Shown here piece by piece: positions 1 to 9,053 of a DNA stretch of 64,000 nt; position 1 is the first letter of the stretch; every line of letters starts with the position of its first letter. Where the stretch lies: NCBI RefSeq assembly GCF_001039275.2, contig NZ_CP030117.1, positions 1,571,501 through 1,635,500 on the forward strand, written 5' to 3'. A program made the translations under genes and the position numbers. The notes beneath the pieces were generated by a model. The model searched no databases. It saw only the letters and a list, made by a program, of their open reading frames with translations, and had not been told where the DNA came from. The stretch comes from Brevibacillus brevis. GTDB taxonomy: Bacteria > Bacillota > Bacilli > Brevibacillales > Brevibacillaceae.

Positions 1-19
1 ATCGCGAGGAGGACGTGCA

Positions 20-988
20 ATGAGGCAACCATTGCTGGAAGTCAAATCATTGACCAAGCATTTCACGAGCAAGCAAGGATTCTTCGGCAAGGAGAAAGTC
101 GTCCGTGCCGTCGACGGAGTCAACCTGACTGTTTATCCGGGTGAGACTGTCAGCATCGTAGGCGAATCGGGTTGTGGGAAGTCCACGACAGGACGATGCA
201 TCCTTCGTCTGATTGAGCCGACTGATGGAGAAATCTTTTTTGAAGGACAGGATATCCGCAAGCTCAATGAATCAGAGCTGCGCCGGGCTAGACGCAACAT
301 GCAGCTCGTGTTTCAGGACCCGTTTGCCTCGCTGAACCCGCGAAAAACAATCGGACAGCTTTTGGAGGACCCACTCATCATTCATGGCATCGGCAATTCA
401 GTAGAACGCCGCAAGCAAGTCGAGGAGATGATCCAGATCGTCGGCCTCTCCAAGCAGCAGTTGGATCGCTTTCCGCATGAGTTTTCCGGTGGTCAGCGCC
501 AGCGGATTGGAATCGCAAGGGCACTGATTTTGCGCCCGAAGCTGATTGTGGCCGATGAGCCTGTGTCTGCTCTGGACGTGTCGATTCAGGCACAAATTTT
601 GAACCTGATGCAAGATTTGCAAAAGGAGTTCAATCTGACGTATTTGTTTATCTCGCATGATTTGAGTGTCGTCCGCCATATTTCGGACCGGGTAGCGGTT
701 ATGTATCTCGGAAAAGTGGTGGAGGTAGCGGATAAACAATCGTTGTATGAGAAACCAACACATCCCTATACACAAGCACTGTTATCAGCGGTGCCTGTAC
801 CGAATCCCCATTTGACGACCCAGCGGATCATTTTGGAGGGAGACCTGCCTAGTCCAGCGAATCCGCCGTCTGGCTGCACATTCCATCCGCGTTGCCGCCA
901 TTGTATGGACATTTGCAAAACGGTTGCTCCTGTGGCTAGCGAGGTATCAGCAGGGCACTTTGTCACTTGCCATATGGATCAGTCATGA
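20..988 (+). CDS. Dipeptide/oligopeptide ABC importer ATPase (DppF/OppF type)
   Basis: This is an ATP-hydrolysing subunit of a peptide importer, 322 residues, the usual DppF/OppF length. Walker [10 protein letters not shown] lies near residue 48, the ABC signature SGGQRQR near 156 and Walker B LIVADEP near 175. The C-terminal cysteine-rich tail ([14 protein letters not shown]) is the oligopeptide-transporter extension. A GAGGAGG ribosome site precedes the ATG. The partner permease and DppD-type genes must lie upstream of the window. Only about 45 bp separate it from murQ, so muropeptides are a plausible cargo, but this is inferred from context only. A second DppF paralogue is encoded at 48656-49657. 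Confidence 0.93.
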   Translation: MRQPLLEVKSLTKHFTSKQGFFGKEKVVRAVDGVNLTVYPGETVSIVGESGCGKSTTGRCILRLIEPTDGEIFFEGQDIRKLNESELRRARRNMQLVFQDPFASLNPRKTIGQLLEDPLIIHGIGNSVERRKQVEEMIQIVGLSKQQLDRFPHEFSGGQRQRIGIARALILRPKLIVADEPVSALDVSIQAQILNLMQDLQKEFNLTYLFISHDLSVVRHISDRVAVMYLGKVVEVADKQSLYEKPTHPYTQALLSAVPVPNPHLTTQRIILEGDLPSPANPPSGCTFHPRCRHCMDICKTVAPVASEVSAGHFVTCHMDQS

Positions 989-1032
989 AGTGAGCATGGG
1001 GTAGTAAGATTGAAAAGGAGGTTCGATAGAGC

Positions 1033-1941
1033 ATGAATCTGGAGAACTTGCAAGCATTGACGACTGAAGGAAAAAACGAGGGCAGTAGTGATTTGGATCA
1101 ATTGAGTGCCCGAGGCATTGTACAAATGATGAACGATGAAGACAAGAAAGTTCCTTATGCAGTAGAGCGCGTCCTCGATCAAGTATCCGATGCAGTAGAG
1201 GTTATCACACACGCATTGGAAAAGGGCGGAAGACTGTTTTACTTTGGTGCTGGAACGAGTGGACGTTTAGGGATATTGGATGCGTCCGAGTGTCCGCCGA
1301 CCTTTGGTACCCAGCCTGAGCTCGTTCAGGGTGTGATTGCAGGCGGACCATCCGCAATGGTACGTGCGGTAGAAGGAGCAGAGGATTCTTTTGCATTAGG
1401 CCAAGAAGATGTGCATAAATACGGCGTGACCAAAAAGGATGTGGTCGTAGGTATCGCAGCCAGTGGACGGACTCCTTATGTACTCGGTGTTTTGGCAGAG
1501 GCACAGAAGATCGAAGCCAAGACAATTGCTGTCTCTTGCAACAAGCCATCGTACATCAATGAAGGAGTAGATGTAGCGATTAATGTCGTCGTAGGACCGG
1601 AAGTATTGACCGGATCGACGAGGCTCAAGGCAGGAACGGCCCAAAAGCTGGTGCTGAACATGCTGACGACAGCGACGATGATTCGCTTGGGCAAAGTGTA
1701 CGGAAATCTGATGGTCAGCGTGCAGGCGACCAACCTCAAGCTGAAGGAACGAGTAAAGCGGATCATCATGGAAGTGACCGGAGCGAGTTACGAGGAAGCG
1801 GAGCAATTGGCTGATCAGGCAGACGGTGATGCGAAGACAGCCATTATTATGAAGCTGACCGGATCGAGCAGGGAAGAGGCCACTCGTTTGTTGAATGTTA
1901 CCAATGGGAGAATCAGGGAAGCTATTCAGCAGTTGGACTAA
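1033..1941 (+). CDS. murQ: N-acetylmuramic acid 6-phosphate etherase
   Basis: MurQ cleaves the D-lactyl ether of MurNAc-6-phosphate, giving GlcNAc-6-phosphate and D-lactate during cell-wall recycling in the cytoplasm. The 302-residue protein has the SIS-domain sugar-phosphate loop FGAGTSGRLG (71-80), followed by LDASECPP with the expected catalytic Glu86, and a second acidic patch EGAED around 114-118. The C-terminal part (from about 240) is the UBA-like tail typical of the family. AAGGAGG precedes the ATG. It lies between a peptide-importer ATPase and a D-2-hydroxyacid dehydrogenase pair. No murP or murR neighbour is visible, unlike the Bacillus subtilis cluster. Confidence 0.95.
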   Translation: MNLENLQALTTEGKNEGSSDLDQLSARGIVQMMNDEDKKVPYAVERVLDQVSDAVEVITHALEKGGRLFYFGAGTSGRLGILDASECPPTFGTQPELVQGVIAGGPSAMVRAVEGAEDSFALGQEDVHKYGVTKKDVVVGIAASGRTPYVLGVLAEAQKIEAKTIAVSCNKPSYINEGVDVAINVVVGPEVLTGSTRLKAGTAQKLVLNMLTTATMIRLGKVYGNLMVSVQATNLKLKERVKRIIMEVTGASYEEAEQLADQADGDAKTAIIMKLTGSSREEATRLLNVTNGRIREAIQQLD

Positions 1942-1968
1942 GTTTTTGGGAAAGGATGGGGAGATTCC

Positions 1969-3384
1969 ATGTTGCCAGAATCCATTCGTGAAGAGCTGCG
2001 TGCCATTGTCGGAGAGAAAAACTGTCTCGACAAACAGGAAGCATTAGTCGCCTATTCGTATGACGCGACACCAATGCAGCAAGCATTGCCGGATGTGGTC
2101 GTCATGCCGAAGAGCACAGCCGAAGTCCAACAGGTCATGCGAGCTGCAGCACGACATCACATCCCGATTGTGACGCGTGGAGCAGGCTCCAATCTATGCG
2201 GCGGAACGATACCAGTCGGGGGCGGAATTGTCCTGGTGTTGAGCCGGATGAATCAGATCGTAGAGATTGACGAGCAAAATTTGACGATAACGGTGCAGCC
2301 AGGAGTCCGAACGGTCGACATTCATCAGGCGGTAGAGGCACTCGGTTTGTTTTACCCACCCGATCCAGGCAGCATGGTCATCTCCACGATTGGCGGGAAT
2401 ATTGCGCTTAATTCGGGTGGACTGCGCGGGTTGAAGTATGGAACAACCAAGGATTACGTGCTGGGTCTCGAAGCTGTGTTACCGAACGGTGAGGTCATCC
2501 GCACCGGGGGCAAGCTGATGAAGGATGTGGCGGGCTATGATCTGACGAAGCTCTTGGTCGGTAGCGAGGGCACATTGGCGATCATTACCGAGGCTATTCT
2601 CAAGCTGATTCCGAAGCCACAGACACAGCGGGTTATGCTGGCGATGTTCGCCGATATGGCACAGGCGGCGAGGTCTGTTTCTGATATCATTGCCAATCGC
2701 ATCATTCCCGGCACGCTTGAATTTCTTGATCAGGGCACGATCCGTGTTGTCGAGGATTTCAAACAGATCGGGCTTCCGACAGATGTGGCGGCGATTCTCC
2801 TGATCGGTCAGGACGGAGAGCCGCAGACGGTCGATCGGGACATGGAGCGGATCGCTGCGATTTGCGAGAAGAATGATGCCGTCCAAATCAAGGTAGCGAC
2901 GACAGCGGAGGAAGCGGATGAGGTAATGACTGCCAGACGCAGTGCGCTCGCCGCATTGTCACGGATGCGCCCGACGACCATTTTGGAGGACGCAACCGTT
3001 CCTCGTGCCGCAATTGCGCCGATGGTCGCCGCGATCCAAGAGATTACAGAGCGTTACGGACTGCAAATATGTACCTTTGGCCATGCAGGAGACGGCAATT
3101 TGCATCCGACCTGCATGACAGACGCTCGCAACACGGAAGAGATCGAGCGTGTCGAGCATGCCTTCGAGGAAATTTTCGCGGCGGCAATCGAATTGGGCGG
3201 AACGATTACGGGAGAGCATGGCGTAGGGATCGTCAAGGCACCGTATTTGGAGTGGAAAGTAGGAGCCGCAGGTATGGAGATCATGAAAGGCATCAAGCAC
3301 GCTTTCGATCCTCACAATCTCCTGAACCCTGACAAGATGTTTGCCAAACAGTCCCGGAACAGAGTGGTGGTCCAGCGTGCTTAA
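1969..3384 (+). CDS. glcD: FAD-linked D-2-hydroxyacid dehydrogenase (GlcD-like)
   Basis: The 471-residue flavoprotein belongs to the glycolate oxidase GlcD/D-lactate dehydrogenase family. The N-terminal FAD-binding (PCMH) domain shows the TRGAGSNLCGGTIP loop near residue 66 and PPDPGS near 130. The C-terminal FAD-oxidase domain carries HAGDGNLHP and GEHGVG, which hold the flavin and substrate. It starts 27 bp after murQ and overlaps the Fe-S partner gene. The family oxidises glycolate to glyoxylate or D-lactate to pyruvate, and sequence alone does not decide which. Because MurQ makes D-lactate, D-lactate oxidation is a serious alternative to the usual glycolate label. Confidence 0.88.
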   Translation: MLPESIREELRAIVGEKNCLDKQEALVAYSYDATPMQQALPDVVVMPKSTAEVQQVMRAAARHHIPIVTRGAGSNLCGGTIPVGGGIVLVLSRMNQIVEIDEQNLTITVQPGVRTVDIHQAVEALGLFYPPDPGSMVISTIGGNIALNSGGLRGLKYGTTKDYVLGLEAVLPNGEVIRTGGKLMKDVAGYDLTKLLVGSEGTLAIITEAILKLIPKPQTQRVMLAMFADMAQAARSVSDIIANRIIPGTLEFLDQGTIRVVEDFKQIGLPTDVAAILLIGQDGEPQTVDRDMERIAAICEKNDAVQIKVATTAEEADEVMTARRSALAALSRMRPTTILEDATVPRAAIAPMVAAIQEITERYGLQICTFGHAGDGNLHPTCMTDARNTEEIERVEHAFEEIFAAAIELGGTITGEHGVGIVKAPYLEWKVGAAGMEIMKGIKHAFDPHNLLNPDKMFAKQSRNRVVVQRA

Positions 3385-4696
3385 AGAAGCCTTGGTAAAT
3401 AAACTCGATTACGATGAATTGTCCAACTGTATGCGCTGTGGCTTCTGTCAGCCAGCCTGTCCGACCTTTCGGGAAACAGGTTATGAGGCAGCTTCTCCAC
3501 GAGGTCGCATTGCCTTGATGAAAGCCGTAGCAGACGGCGTCATGGAGCCGGACAAAGATTTCGTCGACCAAATGAATCTGTGTCTCGGCTGCCGAGCATG
3601 TGAGCCGGTATGCCCTGCAGGTGTGCCGTACGGTCAGCTAATCGAGCAGACGAGAGAAGCGATCGAAGAGGTGCAGGAGCATCCATGGTGGGTCAAAGCC
3701 GTCCGCAAGCTCGCGTTTTTCCACCTGTTTCCTTATCAGAAGCGCATGTACCAGCTCGGTGGATTCTTGCGCTTCTATCAGCGCTCAGGTGTGCAAAAAG
3801 CCGTTCGCAAGCTGGGGGTGTTGTCCATCCTGCCTAAGCAAATGCGGGAAATGGAAGCGATCATGCCTGAAGCATCTGGGAAGGGTATCGTGGACTTTTT
3901 CGGTGGCACGGTGATTCCAGCCGTAGGCGAGCGCAAGTATCGTGTAGGAATGTTTCACGGTTGCATCATGGATGTTTTATTCCATGAGACAAATCGCAAC
4001 ACCGTGCGGCTTCTCAGTGAGGCAGGCTGTGAGGTCATCATCGCTCCAGACCAGGTGTGCTGCGGTGCTCTCCATGCACATAGCGGTGAGCGTGAACAGG
4101 CTCGCCATCTGGCAAGAAAAAATGTGGCTGCTTTTCACAAGGCTGACGTGGATATCATTGTATCCAATGCAGGTGGTTGCGGGGCAATGCTACAGGAATA
4201 CGACCATTTGCTGGCGGAAGATGCCGAGTGGCAAGAGAAGGCACAATGGTTCGCAGCACGCGTGAAGGATATTAGCGAGGTGCTTGCACTCCTCGTCGAG
4301 CCAAAAGCATGGCAGTCATTGCCACAACGGATCACCTATCAGTCCTCCTGTCACCTGCGCAACGGGATGAAGGTGACAAAAGAACCAGTGAACCTGCTGC
4401 AAGCCATTCCGGGAGCCACATACGTACAGCTCCGCGAGGGAGATCGCTGCTGTGGCTCTGCGGGCATTTACAACCTGGTGCAGCCTGAGATGGCCGGGAG
4501 CCTTTTGGATGAAAAAATGAGTCATGTAGCGGCTACCCAAGCAGATATTCTCGTGACCACGAATCCAGGCTGTCTGTTGCAAATGAAAGCAGGCATTCAT
4601 CGAGCTGGACTGGAAGGAAAGATGGAGGCCGTGCACATCGTCGATTTATTGGCGCGTGTACAGCAGGAAGAGAAGCCCTTGTCTACCCCAGAGTGA
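3377..4696 (+). CDS. glcF: Fe-S subunit of GlcD-type dehydrogenase (GlcF-like)
   Basis: This electron-transfer partner of the flavin subunit carries two ferredoxin-type motifs, CMRCGFCQPACP and CLGCRACEPVCP, in its first 80 residues. Two CCG domains follow, each ending in a CCG motif (CCGALHAH and CCGSAGIY), as in GlcF and LutA/LldE proteins. The frame is open from a TTG at 3341, but the GTG at 3377 gives the family's normal N-terminus just before KLDYDELSNCMRCG. It overlaps the glcD stop by 8 bp, implying translational coupling. A strong terminator overlaps its 3' end. Electrons presumably pass to the quinone pool. Confidence 0.88.
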   Translation: MLKEALVNKLDYDELSNCMRCGFCQPACPTFRETGYEAASPRGRIALMKAVADGVMEPDKDFVDQMNLCLGCRACEPVCPAGVPYGQLIEQTREAIEEVQEHPWWVKAVRKLAFFHLFPYQKRMYQLGGFLRFYQRSGVQKAVRKLGVLSILPKQMREMEAIMPEASGKGIVDFFGGTVIPAVGERKYRVGMFHGCIMDVLFHETNRNTVRLLSEAGCEVIIAPDQVCCGALHAHSGEREQARHLARKNVAAFHKADVDIIVSNAGGCGAMLQEYDHLLAEDAEWQEKAQWFAARVKDISEVLALLVEPKAWQSLPQRITYQSSCHLRNGMKVTKEPVNLLQAIPGATYVQLREGDRCCGSAGIYNLVQPEMAGSLLDEKMSHVAATQADILVTTNPGCLLQMKAGIHRAGLEGKMEAVHIVDLLARVQQEEKPLSTPE

Positions 4697-4718
4697 GTGG
4701 GGATGACAAGGGCTTTTT
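4673..4718 (+). terminator. Rho-independent terminator after glcF
   Basis: Perfect 11-bp arms AAGCCCTTGTC and GACAAGGGCTT, with an inner CCCC/GGGG pairing, are followed by TTTTT. The left arm lies inside the last codons of glcF. Confidence 0.9.
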
Positions 4719-4732
4719 CCGCTTAAGAGAGG

Positions 4733-5977
4733 CTAACTGTTTTGTGCTTTTTCCTGATCGTAGATATCCAGAGCGGCTTGAACGGCGCGCCCTGCGTGTA
4801 CGCGGGCTCCATGCCGGATGAGAACTGCTTCCAACGCCCCTAGCACATGCAAAATATTTTTCTTCCGGCAACTGTAGCCCATTGTGCCAATCCGCCAGAT
4901 GGTCCCTTTTAGCGGCCCGAAGGAACTGGCTATTTCAATATGAAAATCTTCGAGCAGCATGTTGCGGACTGACTCTCCGTCCAGCCCGTCAGGAATTTTG
5001 ATACAGGTCACGACAGGAAGCTTGCAACTCGGATCGCCGTAGAGCTGCAATCCCATCGCCAATACACCAGCGACCAAGGCTTGTTCATGCAAGCGATGTC
5101 TGGCGAATCTCGCTTCCAGACCTTCTGTGAGGGCAATGCGCACACCCTCGCGTAAGGCGTACAGCATCGTTGTCGCCTCCGTATGGTGGTTCAGCCGCGA
5201 AGGTCCCCAGTAATCCATGAGCTGGCTCAAGTCAAAATAGTTGCTGCGGATCGTTCGGGTTTGAGCAGATTTCGGAGCAGACGGATCAGCGAGTCCACGC
5301 TCAATTTTTTTCCGTTGGAGCAAGAGTGCTTCTACACGAGAATTAAACGTGATAGGAGCCATCCCAGAGGGGACAGACAAGCATTTTTGCGTGCCGCCAA
5401 TACATGCGTCGATATACCAATCATCTACCATCACTTCTGTTCCGCCAATCGAAGCGACAGCATCGACGACAAATAGGACATCCATCTGGCGGCAAGCTTC
5501 TCCGATTTCTTTCAAAGGCTGAACACATCCGGTGGATGTTTCGCCATGAACCATTGCTACGATTTTGGGCTGAACCCGCTCGATTTCGGCAATGACGTCC
5601 TGCGGTTCAAAGACACTTCCCCAGCGCGTTTCCATCGTAATCACATCTGCGCCGTACCTTTCCGCAATCTCCGTAAGCAAGTGCCCGAATCGTCCATAAA
5701 TGGGTACAAGCACCCGATCTCCTGGTTCGATTATGCTACACAAAACGGCTTCAATGCCCGCCCGGGAGGTGCCATCAATAGGGAATGCCCAATGATTGGA
5801 TGTCTGAAACAATTTCCGAAGCATCTCCATTGTTTCGTTCATGATGTTCGTGAATTCTGGATCGAATTGTCCCAAAATGGGTGAACCCATCACGCGAAGA
5901 ACACTAGGCTCGGCCTCGACGGGCCCTGGCGTCATGATTGTCCGGTGTGAAGTGGTCAGTTCTTTGTATGCACTCAT
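4733..5977 (-). CDS. PLP-dependent class V aminotransferase, PucG-like
   Basis: The 414-residue fold-type I enzyme is related to alanine/serine-glyoxylate aminotransferases. MTPGPVE opens the fold near residue 15, DAVASIGG (172-179) supplies the cofactor-contacting Asp, and GGTQKCLSVPSG holds the Schiff-base Lys198. Length and motifs match Bacillus PucG, which transaminates glyoxylate with ureidoglycine in purine breakdown, but other glyoxylate aminotransferases look alike and no other purine gene is nearby. It is convergent with the glcDF unit, which could generate glyoxylate. It lies 60 bp downstream of the AI-2E-family gene on the same strand, so they may be cotranscribed. Confidence 0.8.
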   Translation of the reverse strand: MSAYKELTTSHRTIMTPGPVEAEPSVLRVMGSPILGQFDPEFTNIMNETMEMLRKLFQTSNHWAFPIDGTSRAGIEAVLCSIIEPGDRVLVPIYGRFGHLLTEIAERYGADVITMETRWGSVFEPQDVIAEIERVQPKIVAMVHGETSTGCVQPLKEIGEACRQMDVLFVVDAVASIGGTEVMVDDWYIDACIGGTQKCLSVPSGMAPITFNSRVEALLLQRKKIERGLADPSAPKSAQTRTIRSNYFDLSQLMDYWGPSRLNHHTEATTMLYALREGVRIALTEGLEARFARHRLHEQALVAGVLAMGLQLYGDPSCKLPVVTCIKIPDGLDGESVRNMLLEDFHIEIASSFGPLKGTIWRIGTMGYSCRKKNILHVLGALEAVLIRHGARVHAGRAVQAALDIYDQEKAQNS

Positions 5978-6037
5978 AAGCTCTCCCCCAGCTCTATCTA
6001 TATCTACAGCCGTAGCACTACCGATCTTTTGTGCCCA

Positions 6038-7069
6038 TCAAAAATCTATTTTGAAATGCAAGAAACCAGCTTTCCGCAGCGCCTCGTAAATGATGACGAG
6101 CGCTGGACCGAGTATCAGCCCGAAAAATCCCATCACCTGAAATCCGAGGAACAAGCTGACAAGTGCGGCCAGGGCGCTAATTCCCAGATTAGATGCGAGT
6201 ACCTTGGGCTCAATAATGCGGCGGACGACCGTAATTACCAGGAAGATGACGATCAGGCCGATTGCCAAATAAGAGTTGCCCATCAAGAAGTTGTAAATAG
6301 CCCACGGGACGAGGAACGAGCCTGCGCCCAAGATGGGGAGAATATCGACGAAAACGATCATGAGCGAAATGACGGCTGCATATTTGACCTGCAAAATGAG
6401 CAATCCCAAAAAGGACAGCGTGAACGTCATTAGGCTCAAGATGATTTGCGCACGTAAAAACCCAAGGGTGGCACGGTTCAATTGAGAGATAACCACCTCG
6501 ACCTTTTCACGAGCAGACACCGTGAACATTCTCATGAACCCAGCACGCAACTTCGGCAAATCGAGGCTGATCAAAAACAAGGCAACCAAGTAAATAATTG
6601 TCGAGATCAAAAAGCCCGGAACGATGGCTGCCACACCGAGAATGCCTTTGGCAACCGTAGAGGCTGAAGTAAGCGCCCAGCTTTTCAGCCCAGCGAAGAC
6701 ACTCTGGATTTCCGAGACGGTTTCGGCAGGTAGCGATTCATAGTAAGTTTCCCAGCTCATTAAATAGGACTCGACCAACTCAAAAATATGCTGCGAAAAA
6801 GCAGGTAATCGCTGAGCCAAATCAATTCCCTGAATCACGATCTGCGTGCCGATCCAGTACAGTACGATCCCAAAAGAAATGAGGAAAAGAAAAAAGGATG
6901 CGATTACCGCACTCATCCGATTCATTCGTAGCCTTTTGATAAGAAACAAGACGAGGGGCTCAACCAGAATTGCTGTTAACAGTGCTAGCAAAAAGGGGAC
7001 GGAGTAAGGTAAAAGAAACAACCCGACTGCCAAAACCAGTAGCAGGATGATCATTTTCCGTATCGTCAT
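6038..7069 (-). CDS. AI-2E family transporter, YtvI-like membrane protein
   Basis: The 343-residue polytopic membrane protein has a helical pair at the N-terminus, a soluble-looking stretch around residues 85-150, and about five more hydrophobic helices. This is the layout of the AI-2E/PerM family. The C-terminal IIEPKVLASNLGISALAAL and the GLILGP turn are family hallmarks. In endospore formers such proteins include sporulation membrane protein YtvI. The specific substrate is unknown, and autoinducer export is only a family name. It is transcribed away from the symporter gene, with about 260 bp of A/T-rich regulatory DNA between. Confidence 0.82.
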   Translation of the reverse strand: MTIRKMIILLLVLAVGLFLLPYSVPFLLALLTAILVEPLVLFLIKRLRMNRMSAVIASFFLFLISFGIVLYWIGTQIVIQGIDLAQRLPAFSQHIFELVESYLMSWETYYESLPAETVSEIQSVFAGLKSWALTSASTVAKGILGVAAIVPGFLISTIIYLVALFLISLDLPKLRAGFMRMFTVSAREKVEVVISQLNRATLGFLRAQIILSLMTFTLSFLGLLILQVKYAAVISLMIVFVDILPILGAGSFLVPWAIYNFLMGNSYLAIGLIVIFLVITVVRRIIEPKVLASNLGISALAALVSLFLGFQVMGFFGLILGPALVIIYEALRKAGFLHFKIDF

Positions 7070-7240
7070 GACTGCGCTCCATTCTGAATGAAAAATCGCT
7101 GTAAACTGATTCCCTTATTTTATCATTTTTCCAGAAACGAATACAACGAGCCCAATGATATCGCGAATTCTATAGATATTATCAGAAAAAATAAAGAAAT
7201 AAAAAGAATACAAAAAAGGGGAAAACACAAAAAAACATGA

Positions 7241-7246
7241 TATGAT
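7241..7246 (+). promoter_or_regulatory. Putative extended -10 box of the symporter gene
   Basis: The sequence TGATATGAT gives an extended -10 element (TG-A-TATGAT) about 87 bp before the start codon. No good -35 is visible, so this is a weak call. Confidence 0.35.
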
Positions 7247-7262
7247 GCTCACCTATATACCA

Positions 7263-7297
7263 CTCAAGTTTGATGCATATAAGCATATCGTCTTGAG
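7263..7297 (+). promoter_or_regulatory. Inverted repeat in the symporter leader
   Basis: CTCAAG (7263-7268) pairs with CTTGAG (7292-7297), and inside it ATGC pairs with GCAT around ATATAA. It lies just after the putative -10, so it could be an operator or a leader hairpin. Nothing further identifies it. Confidence 0.35.
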
Positions 7298-7332
7298 AGT
7301 CACATCTTAATCTTTCATAGCGAGGTGTCAGA

Positions 7333-8607
7333 ATGAAGCGGTTTGGATTAGCGATGCAGATTGTCGTCGGTCTCATTCTGGGTATCCTGGTGGGTGCTTT
7401 TTTTTACGGCAACCCGGCAGTGGCGACCTATTTACAGCCTATCGGTGATATTTTTCTCCGATTGATTAAAATGATTGTCGTTCCGATCGTTGTTGCCACG
7501 CTTATTGTTGGCGTAGCAGGCGTAGGTGACATGAAAAAGCTGGGCAAAATCGGTGGTAAGACAATTCTGTATTTTGAAATCGTTACCACGATTGCCATTA
7601 TCGTTGGTCTTTTGGCGGCCAATATCTTTCAACCGGGTGTCGGCGTGGATCGAACAGTCCTTACGAAGACTGATATCCACACGTATGTAGATACTGCCGA
7701 AACGACACAAAGTCATGGCATGGTGGAAACATTCGTCAAGATTGTTCCTACCAACGTGTTTGATGCACTGGCTCGTGGCGACATGTTAGCTATTATTTTC
7801 TTCTCCGTTCTATTTGGACTTGGTGTAGCAGCTGCCGGAGAAAAAGGAAGGCCTGTTCTCAACTTCTTCAATGGGGTTGCAGACGCGATGTTCTGGGTTG
7901 TAAACACAATCATGCGTTTTGCTCCGTTTGGTGTTTTTGCACTGATTGGTGTTACCGTTTCCAAGTTTGGTTTGTCATCGCTCATTCCATTGGGCAAACT
8001 GGTTATTTTGGTTCACTTGGCCATGTTGTTCTTCATTTTGGTGGTATTGGGCATCATCGCACGTATCAGCGGAGTCAAAATCACTTCCATTCTGCGTGTA
8101 CTGAAGGACGAGCTGTTGTTGGCTTACTCCACTTCCAGCTCCGAGACTGTACTGCCTAAAATTATGGAAAAAATGGAGAAGATGGGCTGTCCGAAGGCGA
8201 TCACGTCCTTTGTTATTCCGACAGGCTACTCCTTCAACCTGGATGGTTCCACACTGTACCAGGCACTGGCTGCTCTGTTTATTGCGCAAATGTATGGTAT
8301 TCACATGCCAATCAGCACTCAGATTACGCTGATGCTCGTACTGATGGTTACGTCCAAAGGGATCGCTGGTGTACCGGGAGTATCGTTCGTAGTATTGTTG
8401 GCTACCCTCGGCTCTGTAGGTCTCCCAGTCGAAGGTCTTGCTTTCATCGCCGGTGTAGACCGTTTGATGGATATGGCTCGTACGGTTGTTAACGTAGTAG
8501 GTAATGCGTTGGCAGCAATCGTGATCTCTCGTTGGGAAGGTCAGTTCGACAAAAAGAAAGCAGACGATTATGTTCAGGCTGTTAAAGTCGATCCGAGTGC
8601 TGCTTAA
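7333..8607 (+). CDS. Dicarboxylate/amino acid:cation symporter (GltP/DctA family)
   Basis: The 424-residue secondary transporter takes up acidic amino acids or C4-dicarboxylates with Na+ or H+. The family's re-entrant-loop serine motif appears as YSTSSSETVLPK near residue 264. The TM7 motif GYSFNLDGS follows near 300, GIAGVPG near 340, and the ligand-binding VDRLMDMARTVVNVVGN near 376. GCGAGGTG provides the ribosome site. It stands alone, ended by a strong terminator. Glutamate/aspartate versus dicarboxylate specificity cannot be settled from sequence. Confidence 0.92.
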   Translation: MKRFGLAMQIVVGLILGILVGAFFYGNPAVATYLQPIGDIFLRLIKMIVVPIVVATLIVGVAGVGDMKKLGKIGGKTILYFEIVTTIAIIVGLLAANIFQPGVGVDRTVLTKTDIHTYVDTAETTQSHGMVETFVKIVPTNVFDALARGDMLAIIFFSVLFGLGVAAAGEKGRPVLNFFNGVADAMFWVVNTIMRFAPFGVFALIGVTVSKFGLSSLIPLGKLVILVHLAMLFFILVVLGIIARISGVKITSILRVLKDELLLAYSTSSSETVLPKIMEKMEKMGCPKAITSFVIPTGYSFNLDGSTLYQALAALFIAQMYGIHMPISTQITLMLVLMVTSKGIAGVPGVSFVVLLATLGSVGLPVEGLAFIAGVDRLMDMARTVVNVVGNALAAIVISRWEGQFDKKKADDYVQAVKVDPSAA

Positions 8608-8630
8608 TCTAAGCTATTAATAATTTTAAG

Positions 8631-8669
8631 AAGCCTCCTGTCAGTGAATAAGCTGGCAGGGGGCTTTTT
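8631..8669 (+). terminator. Rho-independent terminator after the symporter gene
   Basis: AAGCCTCCTGTCAG pairs imperfectly with CTGGCAGGGGGCTT around a short loop, followed by TTTTT. The hairpin repeat starts about 30 bp further on. Confidence 0.88.
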
Positions 8670-8701
8670 GCTTTGGTTTGAAAAAGTAGCTGGGGTGGTG
8701 G

Positions 8702-8901
8702 GAAGAAGCGTATTTCCAGTCTACGCTTCGGCCTCCGCCCTGCTGTGGGTGAAGACTGTCCGCTTCGTAATAAATGGCGGGAGCGCTTCAAACGTAGAAA
8801 GTTTCGAGGAAGTAGTCCATAGGTGAAGCTGAAATTCCCCGCCATTTATTACGAAGCTGGGGCGGGCTCCAGAGGCGCTTGGACTGGAAATACGCTTCTT
8901 C
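8702..8901. repeat. 200-bp hairpin repeat, copy 1
   Basis: The element is bounded by perfect 20-bp inverted ends at 8702-8721 and 8882-8901 (GAAGAAGCG...CGCTTCTTC). A second perfect stem of 19 bp pairs 8763-8781 with 8838-8856, and a small apical stem GCTTCA/TGAAGC pairs 8785-8790 with 8824-8829. The whole unit can therefore fold into one long hairpin. A near-identical copy lies at 35225-35423. No transposase or flanking direct repeat is visible. The minus-strand reading frame across it (8609-8845) exists only because the repeat is open there, and is not called as a gene. Confidence 0.9.
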
Positions 8902-8946
8902 TACGCGGCTTTTTTGCTAATTACCCAATACTCAAATTTTAATAAG

Positions 8947-8975
8947 TTGACACCAAAAACAGGAAAGAGTAATAT
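8947..8975 (+). promoter_or_regulatory. SigA-type promoter of the NAD-salvage operon
   Basis: A perfect -35 TTGACA (8947-8952) and a -10 TAATAT (8970-8975) are separated by 17 bp, about 80 bp before the regulator's ATG. Confidence 0.8.
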
Positions 8976-8999
8976 GATACCAACAACTTGATAATAACA

Positions 9000-9016
9000 T
9001 TTTGTTAATAACAAAA
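9000..9016 (+). promoter_or_regulatory. Probable NrtR operator
   Basis: TTTTGTTA-A-TAACAAAA is a perfect 8-1-8 palindrome located just downstream of the expected transcription start and 37 bp before the regulator gene. Position and symmetry suggest autoregulation of the operon. That NrtR is what binds here is inferred. Confidence 0.55.
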
Positions 9017-9053
9017 AGACAACAACAATTCAGCAGCAAAAAGAGGCGATTGG

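Noticed and set aside
8609-8845. Minus-strand frame sharing peptide segments with 35149-35367 (FSFTYG, LRLKRSRHL)
   Set aside because: The likeness arises because both frames cross the hairpin repeat. They diverge outside it and run into the terminators, so no conserved protein is indicated.
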